A stretch of 64,000 nt of DNA from Aeromicrobium piscarium (GCF_007421815.1 NZ_VLNT01000001.1:124001-188000); one strand, 5' to 3'. Shown: positions 24,956 to 34,214, counted from the first letter of the stretch. Translations and numbers: made by a program. The notes: generated from the letters alone by a model not told the origin.

Positions 24956-25804
24956 ATGTCCGCAGCGCACATCGCCGTCACCGGCTCGACAGGGGCAGTG
25001 GGAGGCCTGGTCGCCCGCGCCCTGAGCGAGGCGGGCGAGCCGACTCGTCTGCTCGTCCGGGATCCAGCACGGGCGCCGCGCCTCGAACGCAGCGATGTCC
25101 GCGAGGCGTCCTATGGCGATCGAGACGCGGTGGGTCGCGCGCTCGACGGGGTCTCCACCGTCTTCATGGTGTCCGCGGCGGAGAGCGCCGAGCGTCTGGA
25201 GGAGCACCGCACCTTCATCGACGCCGCTGCCGCCGCCGGTGTCGAGCATGTCGTCTACACCTCCTTCCAGGGGGCGGCCCCCGATGCCACGTTCACGCTC
25301 GCCCGCGACCACTGGGCCACCGAGCGGCATCTCGAGGACTCCGGGATGGCGTGGACCTTCCTGCGCGACAGCTTCTATCTCGATCTGATCCCGCTATTCG
25401 CCGGAGACGACGGCGTGATCCGTGGACCGGCCGGCGAGGGCCGTGTGGCCGCGGTGGCCCGCCACGATGTCGCCGCCGTCGGGACGCGCGTGCTCCTCGA
25501 CGGCACCTCCCACCGGGATATGAGCTACACGCTGACCGGACCCGAGGCGCTGACCCTCGCCGAGATCGCCGCGACCGTCACGCGGGTGACCGGCCGGGAG
25601 GTGAGCTTCCACGACGAGACGATCGAGGAGGCCTACGCCTCGCGCTCGGTCTGGCCGGCGCCGCAGTGGCAGTACGACGCCTGGGTCAGCACCTACACGG
25701 CGATCGCCCGCGGCGAGGTCGCCGAGGTGAGCGGAGATGTCGAACGTGTCACCGGTCGCGCACCGTTGAGCCTCGAACGGGTGCTGCGTTCGGCCGAGCG
25801 CTGA
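24956..25804 (+). CDS. NmrA-like NAD(P)-binding oxidoreductase
   Basis: 282 residues, ATG 24956 behind CGAGGAGCC. Rossmann start AVTGSTGAVGGLVARALSEA (residues ~6-25), RLLVRDPARAPRLER, then STVFMVSAAESAERLEEHRT and VEHVVYTSFQGAAPDATFTL. This is the pattern of NmrA/quinone oxidoreductase 2-type atypical SDRs that reduce quinones or sense NADP. Divergent from the four-gene operon, with 246 bp between the start codons. The substrate is unknown. Confidence 0.8.
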   Translation: MSAAHIAVTGSTGAVGGLVARALSEAGEPTRLLVRDPARAPRLERSDVREASYGDRDAVGRALDGVSTVFMVSAAESAERLEEHRTFIDAAAAAGVEHVVYTSFQGAAPDATFTLARDHWATERHLEDSGMAWTFLRDSFYLDLIPLFAGDDGVIRGPAGEGRVAAVARHDVAAVGTRVLLDGTSHRDMSYTLTGPEALTLAEIAATVTRVTGREVSFHDETIEEAYASRSVWPAPQWQYDAWVSTYTAIARGEVAEVSGDVERVTGRAPLSLERVLRSAER

Positions 25805-25900
25805 GGGCGTCTACGGGTCGCCCTCCCTGATCGCTCATCCGCGCGGCGGCGTGGGAGGATCGAAGAAGCCCCTATCGACCTGGACTTCGAGGAGAGAACC

Positions 25901-27004
25901 GTGAGCAACAGCCAGACCGTCAAGGGTGTCGTCGCCCTGAAGAAGTCCGAGCCCGTCAGCGTGGTCGACATCGTCATCCCGGCGCCCGGGCCCGGTGAGG
26001 CGGTCGTCCAGGTGCAGTCCTGCGGTGTCTGCCATACCGACCTGCACTACCGCGAGGGCGGCATCAACGACGAGTTCCCCTTCCTGCTGGGACATGAGGC
26101 CGCCGGTGTCGTGGAGTCGGTGGGCGAGGGCGTCACCGAGGTCGCGCCGGGTGACTTCGTCGTGCTGAACTGGCGCGCCGTCTGCGGCGACTGCCGCGCC
26201 TGCGACCGGGGCGAGCCCTGGTACTGCTTCGCGACCCACAACGCCACGCAGAAGATGACGCTGACCGACGGCACCGAGCTGAGCCCGGCACTCGGGATCG
26301 GCGCCTTCGCCGAGAAGACCCTCGTCGCGGCCGGCCAGTGCACCAAGGTCGATCCCGAGGCGCGCGCGGCGGCTGTCGGCCTGCTCGGCTGCGGCGTGAT
26401 GGCCGGGGTCGGTGCGGCCATCAACACTGGCGCCGTTACGCGTGGCAAGAGCGTCGCCGTCATCGGCTGCGGTGGTGTGGGGGCGGCGTCGATCGTCGGC
26501 TCGGCCCTCGCCGGAGCGTCGCCGATCATCGCCGTGGACATCGACGACCGCAAGCTCGAGACCGCTCGCGAGCTCGGAGCGACTCACACGGTCAACAGCA
26601 GCCAGGTCGATCCGGTCGAGGCGATCCGCGAGATCGTCGGCCATGACGGCTCGGAAGGTGCCGACGTCGTGATCGAGGCCGTCGGCCGTCCTGAGACCTG
26701 GAAGCAGGCCTTCTACGCCCGCGACCTCGCCGGTGTGCTCGTCCTGGTCGGCGTTCCCACCCCGGACATGACGGTGCCCGACATCCCGCTGATCGACGTC
26801 TTCGGCAGGGGCGGCGCGCTCAAGTCCAGCTGGTATGGCGACTGCCTGCCCAAGCGGGACTTCCCGATGCTCGTCGACCTCTACCGGCAGGGCCGTTTCG
26901 ACCTCGACGCCTTCGTGACCGAGGAGATCGGCATCGGCGATATCGAGGCCGCCTTCGAGAAGATGCACCACGGCGACGTCCTGCGTTCGGTCGTGGTCCT
27001 GTGA
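25901..27004 (+). CDS. mscR: S-(hydroxymethyl)mycothiol dehydrogenase
   Basis: 367 residues, GTG start at 25901 with GAGGAGAG upstream. Zinc alcohol dehydrogenase fold: catalytic zinc ligands in [11 protein letters not shown] and GHEAAGVVE; structural zinc Cys in [18 protein letters not shown] site in [16 protein letters not shown]. High similarity to the mycothiol-dependent formaldehyde dehydrogenase group, including the [17 protein letters not shown] stretch. It oxidises the formaldehyde-mycothiol adduct to S-formylmycothiol with NAD. The next gene overlaps and encodes an MBL hydrolase, the usual partner. mshA is also in the window, so mycothiol is made. Confidence 0.92.
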   Translation: MSNSQTVKGVVALKKSEPVSVVDIVIPAPGPGEAVVQVQSCGVCHTDLHYREGGINDEFPFLLGHEAAGVVESVGEGVTEVAPGDFVVLNWRAVCGDCRACDRGEPWYCFATHNATQKMTLTDGTELSPALGIGAFAEKTLVAAGQCTKVDPEARAAAVGLLGCGVMAGVGAAINTGAVTRGKSVAVIGCGGVGAASIVGSALAGASPIIAVDIDDRKLETARELGATHTVNSSQVDPVEAIREIVGHDGSEGADVVIEAVGRPETWKQAFYARDLAGVLVLVGVPTPDMTVPDIPLIDVFGRGGALKSSWYGDCLPKRDFPMLVDLYRQGRFDLDAFVTEEIGIGDIEAAFEKMHHGDVLRSVVVL

Positions 27005-27609
27005 CCGCGCGTGTCGAGAAGGTGGTGACCTCGGGGCAGTTCAGCCTCGACGGCGGCAGCTGGGATGTCGACAACAATGTGTGGATCGTCGGTGACGACT
27101 CCGAGGTCATCGTCATCGACGCCCCCCACGATGCCGCCGCGATCGCGGCGACCGTAGGGGAGCGGCAAGTCCTCGCCATCGTGCTCACGCATGGGCACAA
27201 CGACCACATCAATGCGGCGGTCGAGCTGCGTGACCTGACCGGTGCTCCGATCTGGTTCCCCTCGGCGGACACGATGCTCTGGGAGGCCGAGAACACCGAG
27301 GCGTCACCGGATCACGACCTGACCGACGGCACCCGCTTCACGGTGGCCGGCAGTGAGCTCGTCGCCATCGCGACTCCCGGGCATTCGCCGGGCAGCACCT
27401 GCCTCTACTCGGCGGATCTCGGCGTGGTCTTCAGCGGGGACACCCTGTTCAACGGCGGTCCCGGCGCCACGGGTCGTTCCTACTCGGACTACGACACGAT
27501 CGTGGCCTCGATCAAGGAGCGCCTGTTCGCGCTGCCCGAGGACACCATCGTCCACACCGGACACGGTGACGACACTCGGATCGGCGACGAGAAGTCCGCC
27601 CTGGAATGA
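27001..27609 (+). CDS. MBL-fold hydrolase, partner of mycothiol formaldehyde detoxification
   Basis: 202 residues, GTG at 27001 overlapping the mscR stop (GTGA). The metallo-beta-lactamase/glyoxalase II motif is intact: [11 protein letters not shown], then [25 protein letters not shown] and [11 protein letters not shown]. The same pair is adjacent in mycobacteria. It probably hydrolyses S-formylmycothiol (or a related mycothiol thioester) to formate and mycothiol; that reaction is inferred from context. Confidence 0.85.
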   Translation: MTARVEKVVTSGQFSLDGGSWDVDNNVWIVGDDSEVIVIDAPHDAAAIAATVGERQVLAIVLTHGHNDHINAAVELRDLTGAPIWFPSADTMLWEAENTEASPDHDLTDGTRFTVAGSELVAIATPGHSPGSTCLYSADLGVVFSGDTLFNGGPGATGRSYSDYDTIVASIKERLFALPEDTIVHTGHGDDTRIGDEKSALE

Positions 27610-27620
27610 CCTCCCCCGGC

Positions 27621-27709
27621 GGGCGGTGAGTAGGCGTCCGTTCCCGACCAGCGAGCGGTGGGTGAGCGTCCGATGACCTCGGTGAAGGGACTCCTACCCA
27701 CCGCTCGCT
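27621..27709. repeat. palindromic intergenic repeat, family 1 (variant)
   Basis: GGCGGGCGGTGAGTAGGCGT at 27618-27637, then arms AGCGAGCGGTGGGT (27650-27663) and ACCCACCGCTCGCT (27696-27709), 14 bp and perfect. The head is almost the same as at 59900, where the following bases are GTCAACC instead. It lies between the MBL gene and the TauE promoter and may also terminate the mscR operon. Confidence 0.6.
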
Positions 27710-27729
27710 GCGGAGTGACAGGTGGCGCG

Positions 27730-27735
27730 TAGGGT
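27730..27735 (+). promoter_or_regulatory. -10 box TAGGGT for the TauE/SafE permease
   Basis: TAGGGT ends 6 nt before the GTG at 27742: leaderless. Confidence 0.5.
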
Positions 27736-27741
27736 CATCGG

Positions 27742-28485
27742 GTGTCGGTCGGCCTGATAGCGGTACTCGTGGCGGTATTCGCCGGGGCTATCGCCCAGCG
27801 AATCGCCGGTCTCGGCTTCGCCCTTCTCGTCGCGCCGTTCCTGGTGATGCTGTTGGGGGCGCACGAGGGTGTGATCGTGGTGCTCGTCTGCGGCCTCGTC
27901 TCGTCCACGATCATCATGGCCCGGGTCTGGGCCGAGGTCGAATGGTCCTCCCTGTGGTGGCTCGCCGTGCCGGCCGCCGTGGCCACGATCCCGGCCGCCT
28001 TCGTGGCGCGCTGGCTGCCGCCCGCGCCGCTGTCGATCGTCGTGAGCCTGCTGGTCCTGGTGGCGCTCCTCGTCTCGCTGCTGCTCCAGCGGACGACGCT
28101 GGCGATCCGCGGACGACTCCCGATGGGCCTGGCCGGCGTCATGTCGGGGGCGACGAACGCACTCGCCGGGGTGGGCGGTCCGGCCGTGAGCGCATATGCG
28201 GTGATGTCGCGGTGGCCACAGCGTGCGTTCGCCGCCACCCTCCAGCCGTACTTCGTGCTCACCAATATCGTCGCGCTGACCGTCAAGTTCGCCGTGGATC
28301 CGGCACAAAGTCCCTCCTTCGGGGTGACGATCTGGCTGGCGATCGTGGCTCTCATCGTCGCGGGTGTCGTGGTGGGCGATCGGTGCCAGCGCTACGTGCG
28401 CGACCACCACGCGCGCATGGCGCTGATCGTCATGTCATTCATCGGAGCTGTGGCCGCGCTCGCCAAGGGGCTCGTTGACCTGTAG
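27742..28485 (+). CDS. TauE/SafE-family sulfite/anion exporter
   Basis: 247 residues with about seven to eight membrane segments; the start is supported by a leaderless -10 box. It begins MSVGLIAVLVAVFAGAIAQR, with GLGFALLVAPFLVML following and GVMSGATNALAGVGGPAVSA in the middle (the second-half repeat of TauE proteins). TauE/SafE proteins move sulfite or organosulfonates. The substrate here is not shown by the neighbours. Confidence 0.75.
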   Translation: MSVGLIAVLVAVFAGAIAQRIAGLGFALLVAPFLVMLLGAHEGVIVVLVCGLVSSTIIMARVWAEVEWSSLWWLAVPAAVATIPAAFVARWLPPAPLSIVVSLLVLVALLVSLLLQRTTLAIRGRLPMGLAGVMSGATNALAGVGGPAVSAYAVMSRWPQRAFAATLQPYFVLTNIVALTVKFAVDPAQSPSFGVTIWLAIVALIVAGVVVGDRCQRYVRDHHARMALIVMSFIGAVAALAKGLVDL

Positions 28486-28497
28486 GGCGGCCGCGAC

Positions 28498-29064
28498 TCA
28501 CGGCCCGGTCGCCGCATCGGCGAGGCAGTGATCGAGAGTGTCGGCGCTCAGGTCCGGGGTCTGATCGGCCCGTCTCAGGAAATGCTCCGACAACGCCTCC
28601 GGGCCGATCCCGAGGTAGCTCGCGTACCGGTGGATCAGCACCCGGCCCTGAAGGACGCTCATCGTGTCGAACTCCGCGATCCGCCGGCTCGCCTCGCGCC
28701 CCGGGGCGTCCTCACCGATGGAGGGGTCCGGCGACAGATCGAACATGGGCCCCTTCACGACGCGTTGCTCGCCAGTACGGCTGACCGTGCGCAAGCCCAT
28801 GTAGGTCGGTCTCTGCCGCGCCTGCACCGTGACGACATCGTGGATGAAGGTGAGATGCTCTCCTTCGAGCAGACGGGCCCAGAGGGCGAAGATCCGCGGA
28901 TGATCGACATGCTTGGCGTGGGCGATCGCGAGCTCGCGCGTCAACTCCGCCTCGGGGGTCTCGTAGCCGTGGAGCGCCCAGATCTCGTCGGACCAGCGCC
29001 AGATATTCGCCGCCGGGACCCACAGGACCTCATGGGCACGCACGGTGAGGTCGGGGACCGTCAC
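28498..29064 (-). CDS. PAS-domain protein
   Basis: 188 residues, GTG start at 29064 with AGGAGTGATCC upstream. Residues ~20-110 fit a PAS_3-type fold (NIWRWSDEIWALHGYETPEA, TFIHDVVTVQARQRPTYMGL). The C-terminal ~60 residues are helical (VLQGRVLIHRYASYLGIGPE, ALSEHFLRRADQTP) and look like a degenerate ANTAR-type RNA-binding module, though the match is weak. It could be a PAS-ANTAR regulator or a PAS protein with an output helix pair. No partner is adjacent. Confidence 0.65.
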   Translation of the reverse strand: MTVPDLTVRAHEVLWVPAANIWRWSDEIWALHGYETPEAELTRELAIAHAKHVDHPRIFALWARLLEGEHLTFIHDVVTVQARQRPTYMGLRTVSRTGEQRVVKGPMFDLSPDPSIGEDAPGREASRRIAEFDTMSVLQGRVLIHRYASYLGIGPEALSEHFLRRADQTPDLSADTLDHCLADAATGP

Positions 29065-29199
29065 GGATCACTCCTCGCGCAAGCTGATGTGCGCAGAGGA
29101 ACTGGCTGACTCACCGCACGGACGCAGACAGTGAAGCACCCACAGGGAGCATGACGCCAGTCAGCACCGGTTCGGCAGGCGAGCGGTGGGAGGTGCCAG

Positions 29200-29205
29200 T
29201 AGCTT
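29200..29205 (+). promoter_or_regulatory. -10 box TAGCTT before the Cys-rich ORF
   Basis: TAGCTT ends 6 nt before the ATG at 29212, the spacing of the leaderless genes in this window. Confidence 0.35.
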
Positions 29206-29211
29206 TTCGCC

Positions 29212-29403
29212 ATGCCCTCGGCTGCTCCGCGACGATCGATGCTGCCGTGCGTGTGCGGAGCGATGGGCCGTATCCACGGTGCTCAGCCCGGGCGCGTGGT
29301 CACCACCTCGTGGGATGCCGACCGGTTCTTCGAATGCTCTTGTGGCGGACTGCGGCGCCTCGAGCCCGGCATCGGCCGGCGGCCTTCTGACCTCTCCATC
29401 CCG
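29212..29403 (+). pseudogene. possible Cys-rich (zinc-ribbon-like) gene cut by a palindromic repeat
   Basis: From ATG 29212 the frame encodes SMLPCVCGAMGRIHGAQPGR, then FFECSCGGLRRLEPGIG: two CxCG knuckles 31 residues apart (Cys to Cys), as in small zinc ribbons. High-GC third positions and the leaderless -10 box support a gene. At 29404 the frame enters a family-1 palindrome and then continues antisense to the SDR gene without an early stop, so the original end seems to have been lost. It may be a remnant or a gene with a foreign C-terminus. Confidence 0.3.
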
Positions 29404-29491
29404 CTGGCGGTAGGTGGTCAACGTTGTCGGCGTCGGGCGGGGTTGATGCAGTACCGCCACCACGAGGGAAGCGTTGATGGCCTACCGCCAG
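29404..29491. repeat. palindromic intergenic repeat, family 1
   Basis: Left arm CTGGCGGTAGGTGGTCAACG from 29404; right arm GCGTTGATGGCCTACCGCCAG ending at 29491. An extra half-site (GGTTGATGCAGTACCGCC, 29441-29458) lies in the middle. It sits between the Cys-rich ORF and the end of the SDR gene. Confidence 0.7.
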
Positions 29492-29493
29492 GC

Positions 29494-30468
29494 TCAGCTG
29501 TCGAGCCCCGCGGCGGAGCGACAGTAGCGCCAGACCCGGTCCGTCAGGTCCCAGGAGGTGTGGTGCCAGGGCAGGAAATCGGTCGGGCGAGGACGGCGAT
29601 CCTGCCAGAAGTCGCCGGTCGCCCAGGCCGCCTCGGGCGCGGCGACGAGCCAGACGGCCGTGTCGGCGCCCTGCTCGGCGGTTCGGAGAATCGGTTTGAC
29701 GACCGCGGCGAACCCCGGCAGCGAGTCGGTGATGCCCGGAGTATCGGCCCAGCCCGGATGCATGGCATGGACGACGATGCCGTCGGCGCCCATCAGCTCG
29801 GCCTCGCGCTGCGCCGCGACGACCTGCAAGCGCTTGGTGCGGGCGTAGGCGCGGGTGCCGTTGTACTCCCCACGCCGGTACTCGGGATCGGCGACGAGCT
29901 CCTCGGTCAGCGGAGCGGAGTACATGCCTCCCGAGGACATCCAGACGATCCGGGCGTCGCCGTCCTCGTGGAGCCTGGGTTGCAGGAGGTCGTCCATCAA
30001 CACCGGTCCGAGCACATGGGTGGCCAGCGCCAGTTCGTGACCCTGAGCGCTCTCGGAGCGCTCCGGGGGCATGACGCCGGCGCTGTGCACCACGGCGTGG
30101 ATCGACTCCTCGACGGTCAAGCACCACGATCGGACGGCGTCGAGATCGCTCATGTCGCATTCGTCGATCACCAGATCGGCGTTCGGCAGGCTCCGGTGAA
30201 TCGCCCGCGCGGCCTCCTCCAACCGTGATGCGGTCCGTCCGATGAGCCGCACGCGGGCTCCGAGCTGGGCCACACCGGCGGCGGTGGCGCGCCCGAGCCC
30301 GGAGCTCGCGCCGGTGACGATCACCGTGCGGCCCGCCAGCGACCCGGGAGCGGGGGAGGGCGGGAGCCATGGCTGTCGGGCGTACCAGCCGATCGAGGAG
30401 TATCCGAGCACCAGGGACTTGTCCAACAGGGTCTCGGCGGCACGCACCAACGGCGAGGGGACGGGCAT
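29494..30468 (-). CDS. short-chain dehydrogenase/reductase (DHRS12-like)
   Basis: 324 residues from ATG 30468; a leaderless -10 box supports the start. A ~45-residue N-terminal lead is followed by the SDR core: TVIVTGASSGLGRATAAGVA (cofactor loop), DECDMSDLDAV, VVHSAGVMPPERS and YARTKRLQVVAAQ with the catalytic Tyr and Lys (Y-x-x-x-K). The extended N-terminus and the C-terminal WHHTSWDLTDRVWRYCR pattern resemble the eukaryotic-like DHRS12 group often annotated in mycobacteria. Substrate unknown. Confidence 0.8.
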   Translation of the reverse strand: MPVPSPLVRAAETLLDKSLVLGYSSIGWYARQPWLPPSPAPGSLAGRTVIVTGASSGLGRATAAGVAQLGARVRLIGRTASRLEEAARAIHRSLPNADLVIDECDMSDLDAVRSWCLTVEESIHAVVHSAGVMPPERSESAQGHELALATHVLGPVLMDDLLQPRLHEDGDARIVWMSSGGMYSAPLTEELVADPEYRRGEYNGTRAYARTKRLQVVAAQREAELMGADGIVVHAMHPGWADTPGITDSLPGFAAVVKPILRTAEQGADTAVWLVAAPEAAWATGDFWQDRRPRPTDFLPWHHTSWDLTDRVWRYCRSAAGLDS

Positions 30469-30474
30469 GCGATC

Positions 30475-30480
30475 AGCCTA
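30475..30480 (-). promoter_or_regulatory. -10 box TAGGCT for the DHRS12-like SDR
   Basis: On the minus strand TAGGCT ends 6 nt before the ATG at 30468. Confidence 0.5.
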
Positions 30481-30548
30481 GGAATGTTCGCCGTCTCGCG
30501 CAGACCGTCGGCGGGGGGCGGTTGCTGGCCCACCCTCACCTGGGGGCG

Positions 30549-30601
30549 GGCGGTAGACGGTCAACCCCATCGGAGTCCGGTGAGGTTGACCGTCTACCGC
30601 C
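30549..30601. repeat. palindromic intergenic repeat, family 1 (best example)
   Basis: Perfect 18-bp arms: GGCGGTAGACGGTCAACC (30549-30566) and GGTTGACCGTCTACCGCC (30584-30601), with a 17-nt spacer. Located between the divergent SDR and SGNH genes. Confidence 0.8.
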
Positions 30602-30641
30602 GGGTCGAGATGACGGCTGCCGCGCGTGGAAGACTGGCCCG

Positions 30642-31778
30642 GTGACCGACTGGATCGATGCCGTCCTCGACACGAGTCTCGTACGAGGAGCCGCGGAGCT
30701 GGAGCAGACCGACCGGGGCCTGCTGATCCACCGCCTTCCCGCGCATGCGCGGGCCCTCGCCGACCCTCAGCTCGCGATGGTCGAGGAACAGCCCGCCGGT
30801 GTCCGCGTGGCCTTCCGCACCCGGGCCGATCGGGTCGTCATGACCGCGCACCGCACCACGGTCGAGTTCGCCGGGGTCCCACCGCGCCCCGACTCCGCCT
30901 ACGATGTCGTCGTCGACGGAGAGCTGATCGAGCGGATCGCCTCGACGGGCGGCGACCGCCGGGTCCTCGATCCCTCGATCGGGGGCGTCGAGACCCACGA
31001 CGGGCCTGCCACGGTCCTCGACATCAAGCTGTCGTCCGGGGAGCACGACGTGGAGATCTGGCTGCCGCACTATGAGCGGCTCGAACTGATCGGGCTGCGC
31101 GCGGACGCCCCCGTGCAGCCGCTGCCGCCCCGGACCACGTGGCTGCACTACGGCAGCTCGGTGAGCCAGGGATCCAATGCGATCCATCCGACGGACAGCT
31201 GGCCGGTCGTGTCGGCGCGCGCAGCCGGCGTCGACCTTGTCAATCTCGGGTTCGGCGGCAGCGCGCTGCTGGACCCCTTCGTGGCACGGGTCATGCGTGA
31301 CACCCCGGCCGACGTCGTCAGCGTCGAGCTCGGCATCAACATCGTCAACGCGGACCTCATGCGCCGGCGCGCGTTCGGCCCGGCCGTCGACGGGTTCCTC
31401 GACACGATTCGCGACGGGCACCCCGACGCCCCGCTGCTGGTGGTCTCCTCGGTCTACTGCCCGATCCACGAGAAGACTCCCGGGCCGGGGGCCTTCGATC
31501 CGGAGGAGTTCGCCGTGGGACGGCTGGCGTTCCAAGCCACGGGAGATCCCGAGGAGGTCGCCGCCGGCCGCTTGACGCTGGAGGTCGTCCGTGAGGACCT
31601 GCGGCGGATCGTCGATCGACGGCGGGCCGATGACCCGCATATCGCGTATCTCGACGGCCTGGAGCTGTTCGGCCCGGTGGACCATGAGCGCGAGCCGTTG
31701 CCGGACCGCCTGCATCCGACCGCGGCGGCACACCGGCTGATCGGTGCCCGATTCGCCGATCACGGCCTCAGCCGCTGA
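30642..31778 (+). CDS. SGNH/GDSL-type hydrolase with N-terminal beta-sandwich
   Basis: 378 residues from GTG 30642 (an AAGACT element 6 nt upstream may be its -10 box). An N-terminal ~150-residue beta domain is followed by the SGNH core: WLHYGSSVSQGSNAIHPTDS carries the nucleophile Ser (GSS in place of GDS), VDLVNLGFGGSALLDPF the Gly, VSVELGINIVNADL the Asn region, and LPDRLHPTAAAHRLIG the catalytic Asp and His. This is the layout of CE2-like/GxSxxG-type esterases acting on acetylated or acylated sugars. No signal peptide is visible, so a cytosolic role is likely. Confidence 0.8.
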   Translation: MTDWIDAVLDTSLVRGAAELEQTDRGLLIHRLPAHARALADPQLAMVEEQPAGVRVAFRTRADRVVMTAHRTTVEFAGVPPRPDSAYDVVVDGELIERIASTGGDRRVLDPSIGGVETHDGPATVLDIKLSSGEHDVEIWLPHYERLELIGLRADAPVQPLPPRTTWLHYGSSVSQGSNAIHPTDSWPVVSARAAGVDLVNLGFGGSALLDPFVARVMRDTPADVVSVELGINIVNADLMRRRAFGPAVDGFLDTIRDGHPDAPLLVVSSVYCPIHEKTPGPGAFDPEEFAVGRLAFQATGDPEEVAAGRLTLEVVREDLRRIVDRRRADDPHIAYLDGLELFGPVDHEREPLPDRLHPTAAAHRLIGARFADHGLSR

Positions 31779-31790
31779 TCCGCGATGCGT

Positions 31791-31796
31791 TAGGTT
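31791..31796 (+). promoter_or_regulatory. -10 box TAGGTT for dcd
   Basis: TAGGTT ends 6 nt before the GTG at 31803. Confidence 0.5.
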
Positions 31797-31802
31797 GAGC
31801 AC

Positions 31803-32381
31803 GTGCTGCTCTCCGACCGCGACATCATGGCCCAGATCGATGGCGGACGTGTCGCCCTCGACCCGTTCGAGCCGACGATGATCCAGCCGTCGAGCATCGA
31901 CGTGCGTCTGGACCGGCTGTTCCGGGTCTTCGACAACCACAAGTACCCGCACATCGATCCGGCCGCCGACCAGTCCGATCTCACTCGCCCCGTCGAGGTG
32001 GAGGGTGAGGATGCCTTCGTGCTGCACCCGGGCGAGTTCGTCCTCGGCTCGACCTATGAATACGTCACGCTGCCCGATGACATCGCGGCCCGGCTGGAGG
32101 GCAAGAGCTCGCTCGGGCGCCTCGGCCTGCTGACCCACAGCACCGCCGGCTTCATCGACCCGGGCTTCGGCGGCCACATCACGCTGGAGCTGGCGAATGT
32201 CGCCACACTCCCGATCAAGCTCTATCCGGGCATGAAGATCGGGCAGCTGTGCTTCTTCCAGCTCTCGTCCGCCGCCGAGCATCCCTACGGCTCGGAGAAG
32301 TACGGCTCGCGCTACCAGGGCCAGCGTGGCCCGACCCCGTCGCGCTCGCACGCGAACTTCTACCGCACCGAGATCGGCTGA
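31803..32381 (+). CDS. dcd: dCTP deaminase (probably dUMP-forming)
   Basis: 192 residues, the usual length. Conserved blocks: [38 protein letters not shown] and [20 protein letters not shown]. Dcd converts dCTP to dUTP, and actinobacterial members such as the Mycobacterium enzyme also hydrolyse dUTP to dUMP, supplying thymidylate synthesis. It acts in the cytosol as a homotrimer. Alone in its transcription unit, followed by psuG. Confidence 0.95.
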   Translation: MLLSDRDIMAQIDGGRVALDPFEPTMIQPSSIDVRLDRLFRVFDNHKYPHIDPAADQSDLTRPVEVEGEDAFVLHPGEFVLGSTYEYVTLPDDIAARLEGKSSLGRLGLLTHSTAGFIDPGFGGHITLELANVATLPIKLYPGMKIGQLCFFQLSSAAEHPYGSEKYGSRYQGQRGPTPSRSHANFYRTEIG

Positions 32382-32413
32382 CCCGGGCGTCCGCGCTCTC
32401 CGGGGCTGGTCGA

Positions 32414-32419
32414 TAGCCT
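32414..32419 (+). promoter_or_regulatory. -10 box TAGCCT for psuG-psuK
   Basis: TAGCCT ends 6 nt before the GTG at 32426. Confidence 0.5.
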
Positions 32420-32425
32420 CGTCGG

Positions 32426-33328
32426 GTGAAGGTCGATCTGTCTCCCGATGTCGCCGATGCCCTCGTCCACGGCCACCCGGTGGTGGCCCTGGAGTCCACC
32501 ATCATCTCCCACGGCCTGCCGCGGCCGGACAATCTCGTGGCAGCGCGGGAGTTCGAGCAGATGCTGCGCGAGGTGGGTGTCACACCCGCCACGGTCGCGG
32601 TGCTCGACGGCCGGCTCAAGGCAGGCCTGACCGAGGACGAGCTCGAGCGCGTCGCGAATGAGGACATCGTCAAGCTCTCCGTGCGCGATCTCCCGATCGC
32701 CGTCGGCACGGGCGCGAGCGGCGCCACCACGGTCGCGGCGACCTCGTTCATCGCGGACCGCGCCGGCATCCGGGTCTTCGCCACGGGCGGTCTCGGCGGC
32801 GTTCATCGAGGCGCCAGCCAGAACTTCGACGAATCGGCTGATCTCACCGTACTGTCGCGGGTGCCGATCACGGTGGTGTCGGCGGGGGTCAAGTCGATCC
32901 TCGACATCGGCGCGACGCTCGAACGCCTGGAGACCCTGTCGATACCGGTGCTCGGCTATCGGACCAGCGAGTTCCCGAGCTTCTGGCTCGCGGGCTCGGG
33001 TCATGAGCTGGACTGGAGCGTCCCCGATGCCGACGCGGTGGCCGCGGTGATGACCGCGCGCGACGAGCTCGGTGAGGCTGCCGGGATCCTCGTCGCCAAC
33101 CCGCTGCCGCTCGACCAGCAGCTCGACCCGAGGCTGCACGACGACGCGCTCGCGGAGGCGCTGAGCCGAGCCGCGGATGAGGGACTGAGCGGGAAGGACG
33201 TCACGCCCTTCCTGCTGCAGACGATCGTCGACATCACCGGCGGCGAGAGTCTGCGGGTCAATCTCGACATCGCCCGCAACAACATCCGGGTGGCGGCGGA
33301 GATCGCCACCGCCTGGGCGAGCCGATGA
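32426..33328 (+). CDS. psuG: pseudouridine-5'-phosphate glycosidase
   Basis: 300 residues. PsuG signature regions: VVALESTIISHGLPRPDNLV near the start, IAVGTGASGATTVAATSFIA, then GIRVFATGGLGGVHRGASQN and DISADLTVL-type (FDESADLTVLSRVPITVVSA). It splits pseudouridine 5'-phosphate into ribose 5-phosphate and uracil, recycling pseudouridine from RNA turnover. The stop overlaps the kinase start (ATGA), so the two are made together. Confidence 0.93.
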   Translation: MKVDLSPDVADALVHGHPVVALESTIISHGLPRPDNLVAAREFEQMLREVGVTPATVAVLDGRLKAGLTEDELERVANEDIVKLSVRDLPIAVGTGASGATTVAATSFIADRAGIRVFATGGLGGVHRGASQNFDESADLTVLSRVPITVVSAGVKSILDIGATLERLETLSIPVLGYRTSEFPSFWLAGSGHELDWSVPDADAVAAVMTARDELGEAAGILVANPLPLDQQLDPRLHDDALAEALSRAADEGLSGKDVTPFLLQTIVDITGGESLRVNLDIARNNIRVAAEIATAWASR

Positions 33329-34194
33329 TCCTCGTCGTCGGCGATGTCGTGGACGACATCGGGGTGCGTCCGCTCGAACCCGTGACCCCGCGCAGCGACA
33401 CCAATGCCGAGATCCGGATGACGGCAGGCGGCTCGGCAGCCAACACCGCCGCGTGGCTCGGCCACCTCGGGACGCCCACGCGTTTCGTCGGCAAGGTCGG
33501 CGCGGACGGCCTCGAACGGCATGGTGACGCGCTGCGGAACGTGGGGGTGGACGCACGGCTCGTCGCCGACCCGCTTCTGCCGACGGCCACGATCGTGCTG
33601 ACCCTCGACGCGGAGGGCGATCGCACGATGTACGTCGACCGCGCCGCCAACACGACCCTGTCGGTCGACGACATCGACGAGGCGGTGTGGGACGGCGTCG
33701 ACTGGCTGCATCTGACCGGCTACACGTTCTTCGATCCGGAGACCCGGCCGGTTGCCACGGAGCTCGTCCGCATGGCCCGTGAGCGGGGCGTCGGGGTGAG
33801 CGTCGATCCGAGCTCGACGGGCTTCCTGCGGCAGTGCGGGGTGGAGGACTTCCTCGGCTGGACGGCGGGAGTCGACCTCGTACTGCCGAATATCGACGAG
33901 GCACGGTTGCTCGCCGGGGCGACCGGGCCCGTGGTCGACTTCGACGCGCTGGCGACCGCCTACCGGCATGTGGTGGTGACGCTGGGGGTGATGGGGGCGG
34001 CCTATGTCGACGCCCAGGACCGCACCCAGGTGACCGCCCCTCGCGTGCAGGTGCTGGACACGACGGGTGCGGGAGACGCCTTCACCGCGGGCTTCCTCGC
34101 CGAATGGGTGCGGACCCGCGATCCGCGGGCGTCGCTCACCGCCGGCACCGCGACCGCCGAGCGCTGCATCACGATGCGTGGCGCCCGCCCCTAG
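33325..34194 (+). CDS. psuK: PfkB-family kinase, pseudouridine kinase
   Basis: 289 residues, ATG overlapping the psuG stop. PfkB features: the Gly-rich AGGSAANTAAWLGHLGTPTR near residue 33 and the C-terminal anion-hole signature DTTGAGDAFTAGFLAEW with the catalytic Asp. Overlap with psuG identifies the substrate as pseudouridine, phosphorylated at the 5' position before cleavage; the identity is inferred from this coupling. Confidence 0.88.
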   Translation: MILVVGDVVDDIGVRPLEPVTPRSDTNAEIRMTAGGSAANTAAWLGHLGTPTRFVGKVGADGLERHGDALRNVGVDARLVADPLLPTATIVLTLDAEGDRTMYVDRAANTTLSVDDIDEAVWDGVDWLHLTGYTFFDPETRPVATELVRMARERGVGVSVDPSSTGFLRQCGVEDFLGWTAGVDLVLPNIDEARLLAGATGPVVDFDALATAYRHVVVTLGVMGAAYVDAQDRTQVTAPRVQVLDTTGAGDAFTAGFLAEWVRTRDPRASLTAGTATAERCITMRGARP

Positions 34195-34214
34195 CGTCCC
34201 AACGGGTCGCCTCA

